Positions 30,175-40,127 of a stretch of DNA of 64,000 bases are shown here, piece by piece. Source of the DNA: Gracilaria gracilis (taxonomy: Eukaryota > Rhodophyta > Florideophyceae > Gracilariales > Gracilariaceae); the NCBI GenBank assembly GCA_030374805.1, contig JARGSG010000014.1:620001-684000 (forward strand), read 5' to 3'. Each line of letters starts with the position of its first letter. The stretch's first letter is position 1. The translations under genes and the position numbers were made by a program. The notes under the pieces were generated by a model. It was not told the DNA's origin and searched no databases. It was given only the letters and a program-made list of their open reading frames with translations.

Positions 30175-31107
30175 ATGGTTGCAGAGAACTATTGCTCTTG
30201 GAATATGGCGCCGTCATTCTTCGCTAACATATGTTCGAGTTGCCTCGATCTAGCGTCTTTGGCTCTTGCCTGCGTCGCAATCTTGACAAATGGAATGGAC
30301 CCAGTATGTCAACTGTGGGGGAACTCCTGGCATGAGACTTTCCTCCATTTTCTTACGATGGCATCATTAATCCTTTTCACAATCTTCAGGTTCTTTCTCG
30401 AAGTAACCACTTCCATAGCCGCGCCTCGTGAATTTCTTGCAATTTCCTTCGTCTACTTTGCCAGGTGGATGTACTCCTTCTACAGTTTGCACTCCTCATC
30501 TGCCTGGCCGGGGCGACTGTTCCGTGTTGCTAGGTCGCTGCGCTTATTATCCACCCTCCGAGTTGGTCGTTCATCTTTTCACGATCGACGTGGAGCACAG
30601 GAGATAGTCGTTCGGAGCGGCGCAAGACAAGCAACTGGCGAATTCTACTGGAGAGGAAAAATCCATCGCCAAGAAGCTTTTAGGCGCGGATGGTTGGTAT
30701 ATCTCGTGGAAGAACAAATGCATACCGATCTTCTTTCTGATTTGGGCACTGTCGAATACGCAAGAACCCAAAGGAAAAGCACTGATGATCTGTATCGGCG
30801 CGTGTACCAAACGGTTATGAATGTCGAAGGTGCCGGTGACTCTCGCGTGGATTGGACAAAGTTTCTTTCGGAGTATTCTCCAATTGCCAAAACGCAGTTG
30901 GCCTTAAGGGTTGGAGCTACATCTGACAGTGATCTTGGCGGTGTTGCGAGACGTGTAGCCGCTGATGCGTGTTTGTATGTTGCCGGGAAATACCCCCTCA
31001 GAACCGACGTGCAAATCGCATTAATCAATTCGTGCCTTGAGGATACTGCCCGTGAGCTTGCGAATCAACTCCAAGAGGAAAGTGACGATGATGAATCAAA
31101 GAACTAA
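30175..31107 (+). CDS. Orphan membrane protein family, divergent copy C
   Basis: 310 aa from the first ATG at 30175 (context ACCATGG); the open frame starts earlier at a GTG. The layout matches copies A and B: hydrophobic segments LASLALACVAILTNGMDP, HFLTMASLILFTIFRFFLEV and FLAISFVYFARWMYSFYSL, then EIVVRSGARQATGEFYWRG, LVYLVEEQMHTDLLSDLG and LRVGATSDSDLGGVARRVA. Between the three copies the invariant core is GAR..xG..YWRG, LVE..[LM]H...L..[IL]GTV and RVGA......ARR[VI]A. Copy C is much more distant and ends in an acidic tail (EESDDDESKN). Function unknown; it is on the opposite strand to A and B. Confidence 0.7.
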   Translation: MVAENYCSWNMAPSFFANICSSCLDLASLALACVAILTNGMDPVCQLWGNSWHETFLHFLTMASLILFTIFRFFLEVTTSIAAPREFLAISFVYFARWMYSFYSLHSSSAWPGRLFRVARSLRLLSTLRVGRSSFHDRRGAQEIVVRSGARQATGEFYWRGKIHRQEAFRRGWLVYLVEEQMHTDLLSDLGTVEYARTQRKSTDDLYRRVYQTVMNVEGAGDSRVDWTKFLSEYSPIAKTQLALRVGATSDSDLGGVARRVAADACLYVAGKYPLRTDVQIALINSCLEDTARELANQLQEESDDDESKN

Positions 31108-32194
31108 CGAGGACTCTAAATCAAAAACTCTAGGGAGAGACTTTGCGCCAGATGTACTGGATATATGTGCTCGATACTGATCGACTGCTCTTCTTGTTAT
31201 TGTAGTGCTGCCCAGGAAGCTGTGCTTAAGTCTACATTGTTTCCTTGATTTATGATTGTAGGTAAGTTTACGAGATGTGCAACAAGCCCGTCTACTTGTT
31301 TCGGAAACTATAGCTGTGCTTCATAGTTCATAAAGTGAAGTCGGGACCCGCGTAAAGCATCATATTAAATCCTCGTTTGCTGTTTCGTCCTCCACAGATT
31401 CGGAACAAGTCAAGCTCTGAAAACAGGGTACCAACGGTAGCCGTCAGCAAGGCTTTTTTCGTTTACAGCGATTTTTGCATTTGAGGCTACTCTTTGACTC
31501 ATGTTAAAGGAACGTTATCCTTTATGGCTTCCGCACCGCCGTACATTGGCCAAGGAGGGTGACTGCTTCAGAGAAATGTTTCACGATGAAAGACAAGGCC
31601 ATTATAAGCCCAGAACAAAAACCATGCCCAAGTTTTACGTAGAACAACATCAATGTCACATACCCCATCATCGATCCGGGATCCAGATTCCTTGGGCTGC
31701 GGCACTTCAACGGTAGTGGAGTCTTCGAACATGATAGCCTTCATGGGAGCGTTCTGTTCGCGAGAAACCATTGCAATGCAATGTCATCGTCCTCGCATCA
31801 AAATTCTTGTCTCAGCTCTTCCCGCTGGGGAGCAATTTCAGGTCAACACAGGGAAGTTATTGCCCAAACTCACCTTCAGGGCCTGACCGAGGTGGTAGGC
31901 ACCACACGTAAAATACACTTCTGCCGATGTTGCAGCATTGGTGAGAGAACGTTCAGTGGTTTTCTCACCAATGAGGCGTTCCCGAAAAGACATGGTGCTT
32001 GGGTTATTTCAGCGCTACAAGAATGGCGGCAACCAGAACAGAGAGGAACTAGCGCTTCTTCTCTTGCAATTCCTCCAGCACGTTCAAAGTATCGTTCATC
32101 TAGCCGCGGAACTCAGCGTTTTGTTCTTCACATCATGTGCAATATCTGAACAACCGCTTGTATCCTAAGCTCCCTTCGATCATTCTCGTCGTTT
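31108..32194. other. Intergenic region with possible small spliced frames
   Basis: No firm gene. GGGTACCAACGGTAG at 31426-31440 is another MYB-like motif. On the minus strand an ATG at 31993 opens a short frame (MSFRERLIGEKTTERS...) ending at a GTGAGT donor-like site, and another ATG at 31771 opens a frame ending near a GTATGT donor. These could be exons of a small unrecognised gene, but I cannot join them. Confidence 0.4.
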
Positions 32195-33019
32195 TCACTT
32201 TGATGGCACCGGTAGCTCATCGATAAACTCACATATCCGACGAACAGCCAGTAGGTCGCCTTCCTTCGTCTCCATCATTTCTTTGTCCATCCATCCTTCC
32301 GTGAACCCGCCCTCAAAGTCAATTAAGATTGCATTATTCGTGTCATCTATCACTATATCCCTACATTGCCTGCTTTTGCATCACCCCAAACGGTATTTTG
32401 TTATGCATTTCGTACACAGCGTCAAAGCAATCTGCTTCTTCCACCGCATCTTTTGAGCATGAGTAGCATGCTTAATTTGCCCCAGGCTTTTTCCGTCAAT
32501 AAACACCATCACAATACCTTCCACATTGCCTTCGTCCGTTTCTACGACAGCATGCAGTTCTACCACGTTTGGATGATGACCAAACCTGTGCAGCATTGTT
32601 ATTTCCCTTTCGAAAGTGCAAGCCACTCCAGTTCTCTGTACTCTTTTCATGCAGTAAAACCTGAAGAACCTTTTAACAGCACTTTGTACATTTGGTACGA
32701 CATTTCCATAACTCGTTCTCCATGTTTCGCTTGCACGACCTTCACACCAGGAAAGACATTCTGGATGTGCTCTACATCAGCTATCAGCTTGCGGTGTTTG
32801 CCATCTCGAAGCGACCATCAGCAGTGCGTAATTGAAATTCAATCTCCTAACAATGTCCTCGTTCTCCCGATCCTGGGGTAGCGAGTGGATGAAAGGCTGA
32901 AACAGCTTCAAACAGTCTAGTGAGGCGTCGTCTAGAGCCTGCATATCATCTGCTTGAGCCGCAGCCGTGGCTGCCCGAATTAGTTCCTTTTCCTGGCAAA
33001 ACTCATCATCCTCATTCAT
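32195..33019 (-). pseudogene. Decayed kinase-fold gene (fungal-type protein-kinase-like)
   Basis: Pieces of one kinase fold lie in order on the minus strand but in changing frames. ATG 33019 opens MNEDDEFCQEKELIRAAT...; near 32795 the frame shifts to DGKHRKLIADVEHIQNVFPG and VYKVLL-type beta strands; near 32650 it shifts to FYCMKRV (VAIK-like lysine) and EREITMLHRFGHHPNVVELH; then to EADCFDAVYEMHNKIPFG, GDAKAGNV (catalytic-loop D and N), and finally VIDDTNNAILIDFEGG (DFG-like) and FTEGWMDKE, stopping at 32195. The LIDFEGGFTEGW signature is typical of fungal kinase-like proteins. At least four frame changes and a stop between the catalytic loop and the metal-binding loop make it non-functional as read. 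Introns could explain some, not all, of the breaks. Confidence 0.6.
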
Positions 33020-33627
33020 TGTCAGAATTGCGAAATACCGGACTTTGTCCTAGTCGAAAATGGACTCCCAGTGGATGTTTTCTGTAACGCCTAAATGGCG
33101 TGACTTAAACAAGCTCCAATTTGGAGTGCTCATTTTTATCCCAGAACGGTTGGAATAATGAGAAGCTTTGAAGATGTTGGCGAAACCGTGATGTGACTTA
33201 CAGGATTATTGACAAGTGTTCCGCTTCGCTAAAGAACAGAAGAAGAAGAACAAGCGCCAGCGTAGATTGAGTATGATATATCTACTCGCAATCAGCTCGC
33301 AATGGTACAACTTCAGCGGACTCGGTAAATGAAGCCTTGGCGTGGCATCAGTGCTGGGGCAAATTGCATTGCTGGTTCTCTCACTGATCCCCCCCCACTG
33401 CTCTCCCGAGCTGAATCCACATAATGAGGTAACTTCATATGGTACCACAAAAGGTAGAAAGAATTGGAGAGGGCTCGCACACGTTCGCGCTGCGAAGGTT
33501 AACCTTCCCTTCTATTCCTTATGCCGCTTGCAGGGATAACGCTGTTGTCTTCGGCACAAGATACATATTGTAGGACGCATAATCTCGATTTTCGACAAGT
33601 TCCCCTGCACTGCTCTTTGCTCCAGCG
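33020..33627. other. Intergenic region
   Basis: No gene recognised; probably the promoter of the zinc-finger gene at 33628 and remnants upstream of the kinase pseudogene. Confidence 0.5.
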
Positions 33628-34174
33628 ATGACTGCTTTCGTACCCACAGCGCCAATATGCATCATTGAATCTCCCAAAACCCCCCCACCATCCTCCCGCC
33701 GCGTCTTTCTTCGTCGTGCCATCGCCGTCACATTGCTTTCCGCTCTACCACACCCATTGCCCACCCCCGCAGTCCCAACAAAACAATGGCCTCCTGAAGA
33801 ACTGTGCACGCACTGCAGCGGTCGTGGAAAACAGGCATGTTCGATTTGCGAGGGGTCCGGCACTTTAACAATCGATGACTCCGTCGTCGTGCAAGACAAC
33901 GTGTGTCCAAACTGCCAGGGCGCCGGTTCTGTGCGATGTCCAGGTTGCATTGGACTGGGACTTGCTAATACCAACGGTATTCTGCGGAACGGTGCGTTTT
34001 TCTTAGCTCTCTGACTTTCATATTCCGTTTCTCATGACTAACTGAATGCTCTATGTTACAGCTGCACGAGATGGTTCTTTGCGTATGCTACGAAATGGAA
34101 GTTATGAGATTCTAGACTGTTCCGCCTTTCCCGCTTGCGACATATACGGCGCAGGACGTCGCAGTCAGCTGTAG
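33628..34174 (+). CDS. BSD2/DnaJ-type zinc-finger protein, plastid-targeted (two exons)
   Basis: Exons 33628-33991 and 34062-34174 give 158 aa. The intron is GT-AG (GTGCG donor) with a clear CTAAC branch site before the acceptor. The N-terminus is Pro/Ser/Ala-rich and contains SRRVFLRRAIAVTLLSALP, a twin-arginine-like hydrophobic segment suggesting plastid import and perhaps thylakoid lumen transfer. Four CxxC pairs follow (CTHCSGRGKQACSIC, CPNCQGAGSVRCPGC) with DnaJ-type CxxCxGxG character. Relatives such as BSD2 and LQY1 assist assembly or repair of photosynthetic complexes; the exact client here is unknown. Without the intron the frame ends at 34014 after an unrelated tail. Confidence 0.75.
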
Positions 34175-34403
34175 TTGCCTAAACACGACTGTAAATTACG
34201 ATGTACCGTGTCAGATTCGTGCTATGCTTGGCAGAATTGCCGATGCAGCCTCTCTCAACCGCAGAACAGTTTGAGAAGCAATTCTTTGTCAAAGTACGAC
34301 TCGACATGTAAAGTATAAAAAGATCCAAGTTCAAGTATGAGCTTGTCTTGGAAAATGAGTTTAGTTGCCTATAACAGTCCATACTTTGCTTTACGCAGGC
34401 CAA

Positions 34404-35296
34404 TTAAACAACTTCTTGAACAATGTGACCCTTGTGAGACACGTAAATGCCATCAAGGAACTTGCGGATATCCTTCTTCTTCACGAGGCATACGTGATGA
34501 ACCATGGCCGCACATTGGGACACGAGTTCAATGTCAGAGCCCTCAACAATCAGCTCATCCTTAATATCAGTCGATCTGTAGCAAACAACATCTCCCTTCA
34601 TGTTAACACGACGAACACGCTTCTCTCCCAAAAAGTTTCTAATCTCGCATGATTTCTTATCATCAGCACATGTAACGTTGATGGGGAAATGAGCATACAC
34701 AAATCGAAGCTTGTAACGGAATCCGACGGAAACACCAAGAATCATGTTCTCAATCATTGAACAGACGGTGTTGATCTTGGCGGTATCCTTGCGTGATCCG
34801 TGCCACACATCAACGCGAATTCTACCATCTTCAACACGACGTACGTCCATGGATGGCTTGACTGCTCGGTGAAGCGTTCCGCGCGGGCCTGTGACAGTCA
34901 CCTTGCGCGATTTCAACACCACTTTTACTGTGTTCGTTAACGCAATTGAGGAGCAAGACGTCAGTTAAATGCCATGATCGTATGTGATTTGGGACATAGT
35001 GCGCTCAACAATGAAATGGCATCGCAGCTTGATCGATCCGAAGCACTTCATCGCACTGGATACGACTCGCATGTAGATGGGATCCCTCAGGCTCCGCCAC
35101 AGAATCGCGGCATAGTACGAATTAAACTGTTTGTCGTCGCCCCTCAAAACTCCCGTCGCAACACATTTTGGTGCAAATGTGGATATGACCCGAGCGGAAG
35201 ATGGATCGCACAAGCGATATACGCGTGATGAAAAAGATTTGAGAACTTACCGTCATCAGGAACATCGATATACTCGGTAGAGAGTACAGCCTTCAT
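34404..35296 (-). CDS. RPL9: 60S ribosomal protein L9 (uL6), two exons
   Basis: Exon 1 is 35251-35296 (MKAVLSTEYIDVPDD) and exon 2 is 34404-34927, giving 189 aa, close to the usual 190-192. The 323-nt intron has a GTAAGT donor and a CAG acceptor, and G + TA forms a Val codon across the junction. Diagnostic uL6 blocks are VTVTGPRGTLHRA, NTVCSMIENMILGVSVGFRY, FVYAHFPINV, EIRNFLGEKRVRRV, DELIVEGSDIELVS and DIRKFLDGIYVSHKG. The protein sits near the base of the P-stalk of the large subunit. One intron right after the first 15 codons is typical for ribosomal protein genes in intron-poor genomes. No clear snoRNA was found in the intron. Confidence 0.95.
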
Positions 35297-35588
35297 GTTG
35301 AGAGTGTTCGCCGCGAAAAGTCAGCTGCGGAAGGGAAGAAGGGGGTGGGATCTAGACCGGATGACGAGCTGCCGATGGTGAACCAGTAGAGAGAGGGCGG
35401 CGATGAAACAGGGCGAGGCGCGTCGCCGTCGGCATTACGGCATGGTCGACGACGATGGGCATCGTTGTACAACACTTAGTAACCGTTGATCCGTAATGGG
35501 CTACCATAGATCTCTCAAAAGCCAAGGGCAAAGTTTTGGTATAGATTTTGGAAAGCGCCCCCCTCAAGACACGAACAGCATTGGCTGA

Positions 35589-35660
35589 GGCCGCTTGGTC
35601 TAGTGGTATGATTCGTCCTTCGGGTGGACGAGGTCCCGGGTTCGATTCCCGGAGTGGCCC
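35589..35660 (+). tRNA. tRNA-Pro (anticodon CGG)
   Basis: Seventy-two bases fold as a cloverleaf. The acceptor stem GGCCGCT pairs with AGTGGCC (one G-U), the D arm contains TAGTGGTAT, the anticodon stem is CGTCC/GGACG around loop TTCGGGT (anticodon CGG), and the T arm is CCGGG-TTCGATT-CCCGG. The internal A and B boxes are evident, no intron is present and CCA is not encoded. A T run follows as terminator. Confidence 0.95.
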
Positions 35661-35670
35661 CTCAGAAGTC

Positions 35671-35676
35671 TTTTTT
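35671..35676 (+). terminator. RNA polymerase III terminator
   Basis: TTTTTT starts 11 bases after the discriminator base of the tRNA-Pro. Confidence 0.85.
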
Positions 35677-35854
35677 GTTTTGCTGTAGCCTTTGTGGCAG
35701 AGCCCACATGCTTTCCGAATTCGACACGAAAAGCCGCGCTTCATCGCCATGTCGGTGAATCATACGCAATGCCAGCAAAGATCATACAACGGTACCGCAT
35801 CAATAAACGCTGTGTAACAACGAGCGCAACTGCTCCTTGGTCGCCGCCCGCCAC

Positions 35855-35861
35855 TATATAA
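35855..35861 (+). promoter_or_regulatory. TATA box of the P450 gene
   Basis: TATATAA lies 157 bp before the ATG at 36012 and predicts a leader of about 125 nt. Confidence 0.6.
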
Positions 35862-36011
35862 CCTGTTTCACACCGTCTTTCGCTTTTAGTTCTTTCTTCT
35901 GATCGTTGACTGAGAAGCCTTATCTATCCTCACCCACTTCCTACAGTTTTTGTTTTATACCGCGTTATCGGAACCATTCAATCATAGGATCATTTTCTTC
36001 TTCGGATCAAT

Positions 36012-37739
36012 ATGGCACGCAACACATGTGGCGAATCATCGTGGTATACATCAACCTCCGATCTTCTGTCTTCAATATCCGAAGGAATCACCCCGACTCT
36101 ACACTACCTGCAACGTACCGTTGAATATGTCATTCCACCCCTCAACCCCCCCGCCCCAACACCGCCGTCCCCTTCGAATATAACGGTAGTAATCGGTATT
36201 GCCGCAGCATCAGCTGTAGGCGCTGGTGTATACTCCTGTGCGAAGCTCTATCGAAGAAGACGTCTTTACTCACATTTTGAAACCAAGCAATCAGCACCGG
36301 GACCCACTCCGCTGCCCATTGTGGGAAATGTTTTGCAACTACGATCCCAGTACTACGAAACCTTGTATCGTTATGTCGACCACCCAATCAGTATATTTTG
36401 GGTCATGAATGATCCCTTCATCGTCGTCAACGAAGAACAAGCCTTACGACGTGTGTTGGGAGGCGCCAATGGTCTTTATACAAAACCCAGGTATTTTGGA
36501 TACCGCTCCAAAGCAGTCAGTAAAGCTGTACAGTTTGAAAAGAATCTGGTGGCGAGGGAATCCATTCAGTATGAACCGAATGGCGATGTTTCTCGAGCTG
36601 CCTTGGAAGCCATGATTGTCTCGTCGTTTGGTACTATCAAAACCTCCATGGTTGATCTCTTGCATCAACTCGAGCTTGCTTCATTTGACGAATCTGGTGC
36701 CTTACCCACTGTCGAGGGTGACACTGTCCGCCCCGTTCGTCGCTCTATTGTTGGACTCAATTTGAATCTCTTGTTCGGCGTTACCGGAGACCGCGGACAT
36801 GAAATCGATCATCACCATGTTTCAGAAACCATTTCGTCCGCTGGAAACGAATTTGCGAGGCGAATGGTCAACCCCTTCAAAGTGCTTGTCGACCTACCGA
36901 GCAATCTCAAGTTCATGTGGGATGTAGGTAGTCTGATATCTCTCGGTAGAAGATTATGTGGTATCTTGGACGATACCGTCAAGTCTTCCATGGACTGCCC
37001 ATTAGGGTTGGACAATACTGCCAAGCCTTCCATTGACTGCCCATCACAGCAGCGTTGCAAAATGAATGCTTCTGGAGCAAGCTGGGTACATGCGTGGATC
37101 GGAAAGGTAGGAACTATTGGCAAGCTTGGGAAAGTCGTTGGTTTGCTGATGGCTTCAACACAGACCGTACCCCTCGCTGCTGTGTGGATGCTTCATCTAG
37201 TGGCAAATGATGAGAAGGTGAAGACGATGTTGAGAAAGGAGCTGAAGGATCTTGGCGTTCATACTATCAGGGACTTGGGATACGAACATCTTGACAAAAT
37301 GAAGATGGCGGATGCGGTGGTCAAGGAAACGCTACGCTTATATCCGCCGTTCCCTCTCATTCAGAGGCAGGCGCGTCTCGACGACGTGCTCGCCGATATC
37401 AGCGTTTCATCCGGTTCTATTGTCTATGTCGTACCATGGCTCGTTCATAGGAATCCAAAGTACTGGGCGAATGCTCACGAGTTCAAACCTGAAAGGTTTC
37501 TGGAGGGAAGCAGTTCGCATGGAGATGCACCAAGCGATTGGTTATATCTTCCATTTGGTCGAGGGTCAAGAATGTGCGCTGGTTCTAAACTTGCGCTTAC
37601 AGAACTCAAGATCCTTCTTTGCCACACCATTTGCTCGTATGAATGGGAAAGTAGACGAGAAATTATTCTTCGAGATAGCAGGTTCCCAGAGTTGGGCATG
37701 AACCCGAAGGGAATACGAATGTCGTTCCGAAGGAGGTGA
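36012..37739 (+). CDS. Membrane-anchored cytochrome P450
   Basis: 575 aa, intronless. A membrane segment (VVIGIAAASAVGAGVYSCAKL, about 58-78) follows a 57-residue leader and is followed by basic residues and the Pro-rich hinge APGPTPLPIVGN. The K-helix ExxR is in VKETLRLYPPFPL (near 437), the PERF motif is KPERFLEG, and the haem loop is LPFGRGSRMCAGSKLA with Cys near 520. The I-helix reads LLMASTQTVPLA and lacks the usual AGxDTT acid-alcohol pair, which may mean altered oxygen chemistry. The region 36980-37050 contains an internal duplication (KSSMDCPLGLDN then KPSIDCPSQQ). The substrate is unknown. ATG 36012 is the first in frame after the TATA box. Confidence 0.88.
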   Translation: MARNTCGESSWYTSTSDLLSSISEGITPTLHYLQRTVEYVIPPLNPPAPTPPSPSNITVVIGIAAASAVGAGVYSCAKLYRRRRLYSHFETKQSAPGPTPLPIVGNVLQLRSQYYETLYRYVDHPISIFWVMNDPFIVVNEEQALRRVLGGANGLYTKPRYFGYRSKAVSKAVQFEKNLVARESIQYEPNGDVSRAALEAMIVSSFGTIKTSMVDLLHQLELASFDESGALPTVEGDTVRPVRRSIVGLNLNLLFGVTGDRGHEIDHHHVSETISSAGNEFARRMVNPFKVLVDLPSNLKFMWDVGSLISLGRRLCGILDDTVKSSMDCPLGLDNTAKPSIDCPSQQRCKMNASGASWVHAWIGKVGTIGKLGKVVGLLMASTQTVPLAAVWMLHLVANDEKVKTMLRKELKDLGVHTIRDLGYEHLDKMKMADAVVKETLRLYPPFPLIQRQARLDDVLADISVSSGSIVYVVPWLVHRNPKYWANAHEFKPERFLEGSSSHGDAPSDWLYLPFGRGSRMCAGSKLALTELKILLCHTICSYEWESRREIILRDSRFPELGMNPKGIRMSFRRR

Positions 37740-37799
37740 TGAACAATGTGACTGACTGGAGTTAGTTCATGTAGTATGTATACATTGGTACGCTTATTT

Positions 37800-38294
37800 T
37801 TATTCCGTCGCTTCAGTAGTAGACTCTGGTTTCCTTTCGGCCACGTAAGAGAAGCGGTAAATGTCATCGGCGCACAACGGACATTCTATCTTTTGAGCAC
37901 CCCGGCAATAGTAGCATGTTATAGTTCTTCCATGGTATCCACGACCGTGACAAACTGGGCACTGAACCTCGCCTTGGTTTTCACAATATGAGCACACTCC
38001 TGTAGCGTCTGCCACAGTCTTGCTAGGTTCTCGAACGTTGGATCCTGACACTTTGCCCTGTGCCTGAGCCTTATCGTCCGAGGTTGGTACTTCGGAAGAC
38101 GACATTAGAACCCTCTTACTGTGGGTATGCCATGCGGATGTTGGTTGAAATTTCTTCCTCGCATCAGTTCTCGTCTTGTTCAAGCCTCTTTGGTTGTTCC
38201 CCCAACACAATTCTGAGAGGAGAAGAGGAGGGGTAAACAGAACGGTTTGACGAAAATGAATACTGCAGCCCTTGAAAGAATTCTGGATTGCCAT
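37800..38294 (-). CDS. Second BSD2/DnaJ-type zinc-finger protein
   Basis: 164 aa, intronless, ATG at 38294. The first 100 residues are basic and Ser/Thr-rich with few acids before about 60, consistent with an organelle transit peptide. The core has four CxxC pairs in the DnaJ-like pattern: CSYCENQGEVQCPVCHGRGY then CYYCRGAQKIECPLC. The tail is acidic/Ser-Thr rich. It is similar in plan, not in detail, to the protein at 33628-34174, and could act as a chaperone-like factor in the plastid. It shares a 547-bp bidirectional promoter region with the uL23m gene and is tail to tail with the P450. Confidence 0.75.
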   Translation of the reverse strand: MAIQNSFKGCSIHFRQTVLFTPPLLLSELCWGNNQRGLNKTRTDARKKFQPTSAWHTHSKRVLMSSSEVPTSDDKAQAQGKVSGSNVREPSKTVADATGVCSYCENQGEVQCPVCHGRGYHGRTITCYYCRGAQKIECPLCADDIYRFSYVAERKPESTTEATE

Positions 38295-38841
38295 CTACAG
38301 CAGTATATGTTCGACAGGATTGGTTCTGGTCGTGCGAAACGTGCTTGTGTTACTGAACACGTGAGAAGATGCTAGCCTTTTAGTTCATAGAGCTGACGCA
38401 GTGCTCTGAGATGCAAAACACTAGGCAAGCGTCAGATTCTGACGAATCAATACGAGTATCGTTACCCTTGTAATCTGTAATACTCTTTCTACAGTTACAT
38501 GCAAAGGTTTCCCAGGAAGTTGAAATGTGCTCCTCAACGTCGCACATTTGCTGAAATGATGGGTTGATTTTTTGTTTTCCTCCGACACCGGCAGTTCGCC
38601 TCCTCCAGAAATTTCTGGCACCAGGTTTCATTGAGCATTGACAAAATCTGCGGATCCGTCAAGGTTCACGAAGCGACGCGGGCGGAAATCGGGACCCGAA
38701 CTTCAGAGAGCAAGAGTACGTTAGCTTCCATACTACGGCAAAGAGTAAGGGGCAGATTGATCATCCTTTTGCACCACGTTCAGTTAGCATCTGCTTCAAC
38801 GATCAAGGACGGCCTGTCTCGAAATGCCACCAAGAATCTGG

Positions 38842-39273
38842 ATGCCAAACTTTCCGCTTGTTCTGCGGCTAAAAGTTCCCTCGCGCACGTACCCTCGCGT
38901 GAAGATGCCTCCAGTAAGTGTCAATTCTTTCATGCAGCAAAAGAACGATGTAGAACCATCATAGTTGATCATGCTAACCGACTCGTCTTTCTAGGATGGT
39001 ATTGAGGGAACCTTCAAGACAACTGAGCTCATACTAGAAACAGTTCCGCAGCTCACGAAACCTGAAATGTCGCGATTCTTAAAGACTGTATACGGGCTTG
39101 ATGTGAAGCGCATTAATTCGGTGAACGTCATGGGACATAGGAGAAATGATCTTAGTAAAATGCCACGCCGGGACAAGGATTTCAAGCGTTTCTACGTCAA
39201 ATTGAATCAGGCCGTTGAACTACCAAATGTGCCTAAAGCCCTTGATGTTGTCAAGAGTGAAGTAGAACTATGA
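38842..39273 (+). CDS. MRPL23: Mitochondrial ribosomal protein L23 (uL23m), two exons
   Basis: Exons 38842-38913 and 38995-39273 encode 116 aa. The intron is GTAAGT...CTAAC...CTAG. The protein begins MPNFPLVLRLKVPSRTYPRV, continues ETVPQLTKPEMSRFLKTVYG and LDVKRINSVNVMGHRRN, then RRDKDFKRFYVKLNQ. This follows mitochondrial uL23 (the loop before the basic GHRRN region and the final strand YVKL). uL23 sits at the tunnel exit. There is no separate presequence, as is common in this family. The start is the first ATG in the joined frame. Confidence 0.82.
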
Positions 39274-39375
39274 CTTGATCACAAAGTGCTAACAGTTCAA
39301 GCCAATGACTTCATGGGGAATACGCTTCGCGGTCAAGGCCGCTTTTGTGTCTTTCTAAGCTTTGCGCCGCAGACA

Positions 39376-40127
39376 TTGGAGTCCGATGCTATCGACCTTG
39401 TGCTACGCCCAAATCCTGGCGGAAGACGATGCACGAATACAGCTTGCTAACAGGAAGAGCAATCAGTCTAAGAACACAAAAGTATTGGAAACTCTACGTG
39501 TCACTTTGACGCAGTTCAAACGTTTCGCGATCTATCTCGAAGCTAGAATCAAGGAGCAACGTTCTTACCACTGCATAAGTCACTGTTTAAAAGAGAACCC
39601 CGATCATTTCTAGTACTTTCCCGTGGGATCTCCATGCTTTGATCGGTATGTATCTACAAGGGTACGTGTAGTTCGCCATAGAAATCGATCAGTTATCAAA
39701 TTACGGATCATCACGCTCTTTGTGCCCGACTTCGTACTAAGTCTACAGTTCTGTGGTTTTCCCTTACCCAGATGAGCCAGCCATCCAAAAGATTGGTCTA
39801 CCAAACGGCAGTTATGATTATAAAGACTGCAATCAAGCTGTGCAGGCATTTCCAACTGCTCTAAACACCAGTGAAGAAGAGCATGGAGAGCCATTCTTTG
39901 AACGGAACTCGAAACAGCCTGCTCAGTTTTTGGCTTTGAAAGAAGGATTGCGTGACCGCATTGCGGTCGCGTTTGCCGAATTGCATACCCTGCGCTCTGT
40001 TGTGGATGAAACGAAGATGGCTTTTGACACCCAGTTGGGGCAAGTACAGAAATGTAGATTTCTACGAGCCATTCATCGGAGAAGGAGGAAGTTAATGAAA
40101 TTCTTAATTCCCCGAAGGAGAATATGA
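39376..40127 (+). CDS. Provisional spliced gene encoding a helical protein
   Basis: Two frames with protein-like character lie in order. Frame one (from ATG 39388 to 39613) contains ILAEDDARIQLANRK and VTLTQFKRFAIYLEAR. Frame two, after a TCTACAG acceptor at about 39747, reads VVFPYPDEPAIQKIGL...LKEGLRDRIAVAFAELHT and LRSVVDETKMAFDTQLGQ up to a GTACAG donor-like site. A third frame (40521-40712) is basic, with KRKRSLETILLQF and a GGTACG donor-like site. These could be exons of one coiled-coil nuclear protein, but I could not find junctions that keep phase between all of them. Nothing else here is recognised. Confidence 0.28.

Noticed and set aside
34928-35250. Possible snoRNA in the RPL9 intron
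   Set aside because: Ribosomal-protein introns often host snoRNAs, but I found no properly paired C and D boxes or H/ACA hinge.
35293-35750. Minus-strand frames over the tRNA-Pro
   Set aside because: They cross the tRNA gene and the RPL9 promoter and have no protein features.
38631-39005. 124-codon plus-strand frame across the uL23m first exon
   Set aside because: It is in a different frame from the spliced uL23m protein and reads through its GTAAGT intron.
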